Source: Mycoavidus sp. B2-EB (GTDB lineage: Bacteria; Pseudomonadota; Gammaproteobacteria; Burkholderiales; Burkholderiaceae). Taken from it: DNA of 64,000 nt. Shown here piece after piece: positions 63,156 to 64,000 of this stretch (the first letter of the stretch is position 1; every line of letters starts with the position of its first letter). Made by a program: the position numbers and the translations under genes. The notes beneath the pieces are model-generated. The model was not told the DNA's origin and searched no databases. It saw only the letters and a list, made by a program, of their open reading frames with translations. The stretch is taken from assembly GCF_014218255.1 (NCBI RefSeq), contig NZ_AP021872.1:434001-498000 (forward strand), given 5' to 3'.

Positions 63156-64000
63156 ATGCATGTCAATCGGTCCTTTTCCAATTTGATTGGTCTTGCTGTA
63201 CTCCTGGCGCTGACTGCTTGCGGTAAAAAGCAGGCTCCTCCCGCGCCGCCTATCCCAGAAGTGGGCGTGGTCACGCTTGAGCCGCGTACGGTGCCCGTCA
63301 CCATTGAGGTGCCGGGTCGTACTTCTGCCTGGCAGATGGCTGAGGTGCGTGCGCGCGTCAACGGCATTGTCCTTAAGCGTGAATTTAAAGAAGGCAGCGA
63401 AGTCAAAGCAGGCCAACGCCTGTATAAAATTGACCCGGCTCCTTATCAAGCTGAATTTGATCGAGCTAACGCCGGATTGGCAAAAGCGCAAGCTAACCTG
63501 AATGCCGTTGCAGCTAAAGCCGAGCGCTACAAGCCGCTGATTGCCGCGCATGCGATTAGTCAGCAAGAATATGATAATGCGCGTGCTGAGCATGGTCAGG
63601 CGGCGGCAGAAGTGGCAGTAACCAAGGCGGCGCTTGAGGCGGCGCGCATCAATCTCGGTTATACCGAGGTGACTTCGCCGATTTCGGGCTGGGCCGGCAA
63701 ATCGCAGGTTACGCCAGGCGCCTATGTTCAGGCAAGCCAAGCGACTTTGTTGTCGACCATTCAGCAAATTGATCCAATGTATGTTGACCTCACACAATCG
63801 AGCGCAGATGTTTTGCGTTTACGCCGCGAAATGGCGGAGGGCCAATTGCAGATGGCGGGTCGTAATGAGGTTAAGGTTGATCTCGTATTAGAAGACGGCT
63901 CATCCTACCCCTTCCAAGGAAAGTTACAGTTTTCCGACATTGCCGTGGATCCCAATACCGGCACGATCACGCTGCGTGCACTTTTCCCGAACCCTCAAAA
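63156..64000 (+). CDS. RND efflux periplasmic adaptor lipoprotein, 3' end beyond the window
   Basis: The first 281 codons of an AcrA/MexA-type membrane fusion protein are present. GAGG lies upstream of the ATG, and the signal ends LLALTAC, a lipobox. The barrel-sandwich halves (VPVTIEVPGRTSAWQMAEV, GSEVKAGQRLYKIDPAPYQ), a long helical hairpin (NAVAAKAERYKPLIAAHA) and GYTEVTSPISGWAG follow. Such adaptors link an RND pump to a TolC-like channel to expel drugs. The pump gene should lie just past 64000. Confidence 0.93.
   Translation, partial: MHVNRSFSNLIGLAVLLALTACGKKQAPPAPPIPEVGVVTLEPRTVPVTIEVPGRTSAWQMAEVRARVNGIVLKREFKEGSEVKAGQRLYKIDPAPYQAEFDRANAGLAKAQANLNAVAAKAERYKPLIAAHAISQQEYDNARAEHGQAAAEVAVTKAALEAARINLGYTEVTSPISGWAGKSQVTPGAYVQASQATLLSTIQQIDPMYVDLTQSSADVLRLRREMAEGQLQMAGRNEVKVDLVLEDGSSYPFQGKLQFSDIAVDPNTGTITLRALFPNPQ

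Overview
The window is a contiguous piece of a betaproteobacterial chromosome, most likely from the Burkholderiaceae. The evidence is gene order and protein character: surE-pcm-nlpD-rpoS, gmk-rpoZ-spoT, pyrR-pyrB-pyrX, a groESL operon behind a perfect CIRCE element, and the ferrous-iron system ftrABCD. Codon use looks less GC-rich than in free-living Burkholderia. Together with expanded paralogous transport and regulator genes and a possible effector, this suggests a host-associated relative such as a fungal endosymbiont of the Mycoavidus/Mycetohabitans kind. The genus is an inference and was not tested.

Layout. 1-1034: end of an alanine-type aminotransferase gene and pyrF. 1035-6315: a transport and regulation block with a 2-hydroxycarboxylate transporter, two LysR regulators and an MFS anion transporter. 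6316-16164: housekeeping (uup, parE, parC, tyrB, uvrB). 16229-16305: tRNA-Arg(ACG). 16306-23989: an accessory block of three paralogous periplasmic solute-binding proteins, two LysR regulators and a second 2-hydroxycarboxylate transporter, ended by tRNA-Cys and tRNA-Gly. 24417-32318: greB, spoT, rpoZ, gmk, yicC, rph, rdgB, hemW. 32393-32482: tRNA-Ser(UGA). 32483-36515: a second accessory block with a fourth solute-binding protein and its LysR partner, a 650-base stretch of unclear content, and a proline-rich, apparently disordered protein. 36516-42634: tal, rlmJ and the surE-pcm-nlpD-rpoS-exonuclease chain. 42739-44942: CIRCE-groES-groEL. 45069-51154: rubredoxin, yqgE, ruvX, pyrR, pyrB, pyrX, an acyltransferase and apaH. 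51366-54804: the four dTDP-L-rhamnose genes. 54809-55895: two copper chaperones for cytochrome oxidase. 56300-59578: an ABC exporter divergent from a glycosyltransferase. 59679-63058: a Fur-box-controlled ftrABCD operon. 63156 to the end: an RND efflux adaptor cut by the window edge.

How the genes work together. Pyrimidine synthesis and its control are represented by pyrF, pyrR, pyrB and a dihydroorotase-like subunit that has lost metal-binding histidines. Stress physiology is represented by spoT, rpoZ, gmk, greB, rpoS and groESL. Envelope functions are represented by nlpD, the rhamnose genes, the acyltransferase, the exporter and the glycosyltransferase.

The most unusual element is a repeated two-gene cassette. 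A LysR regulator is followed, with 33 bases, zero bases or a 4-base overlap between them, by a PotD-like solute-binding protein with a twin-arginine-like signal. There are three complete cassettes plus one lone binding protein, and none is accompanied by a permease or ATPase gene. The cassettes lie in accessory blocks next to tRNA genes. They may be an expanded uptake or sensing family in which many receptors share one transporter encoded elsewhere, or feed a signalling route.
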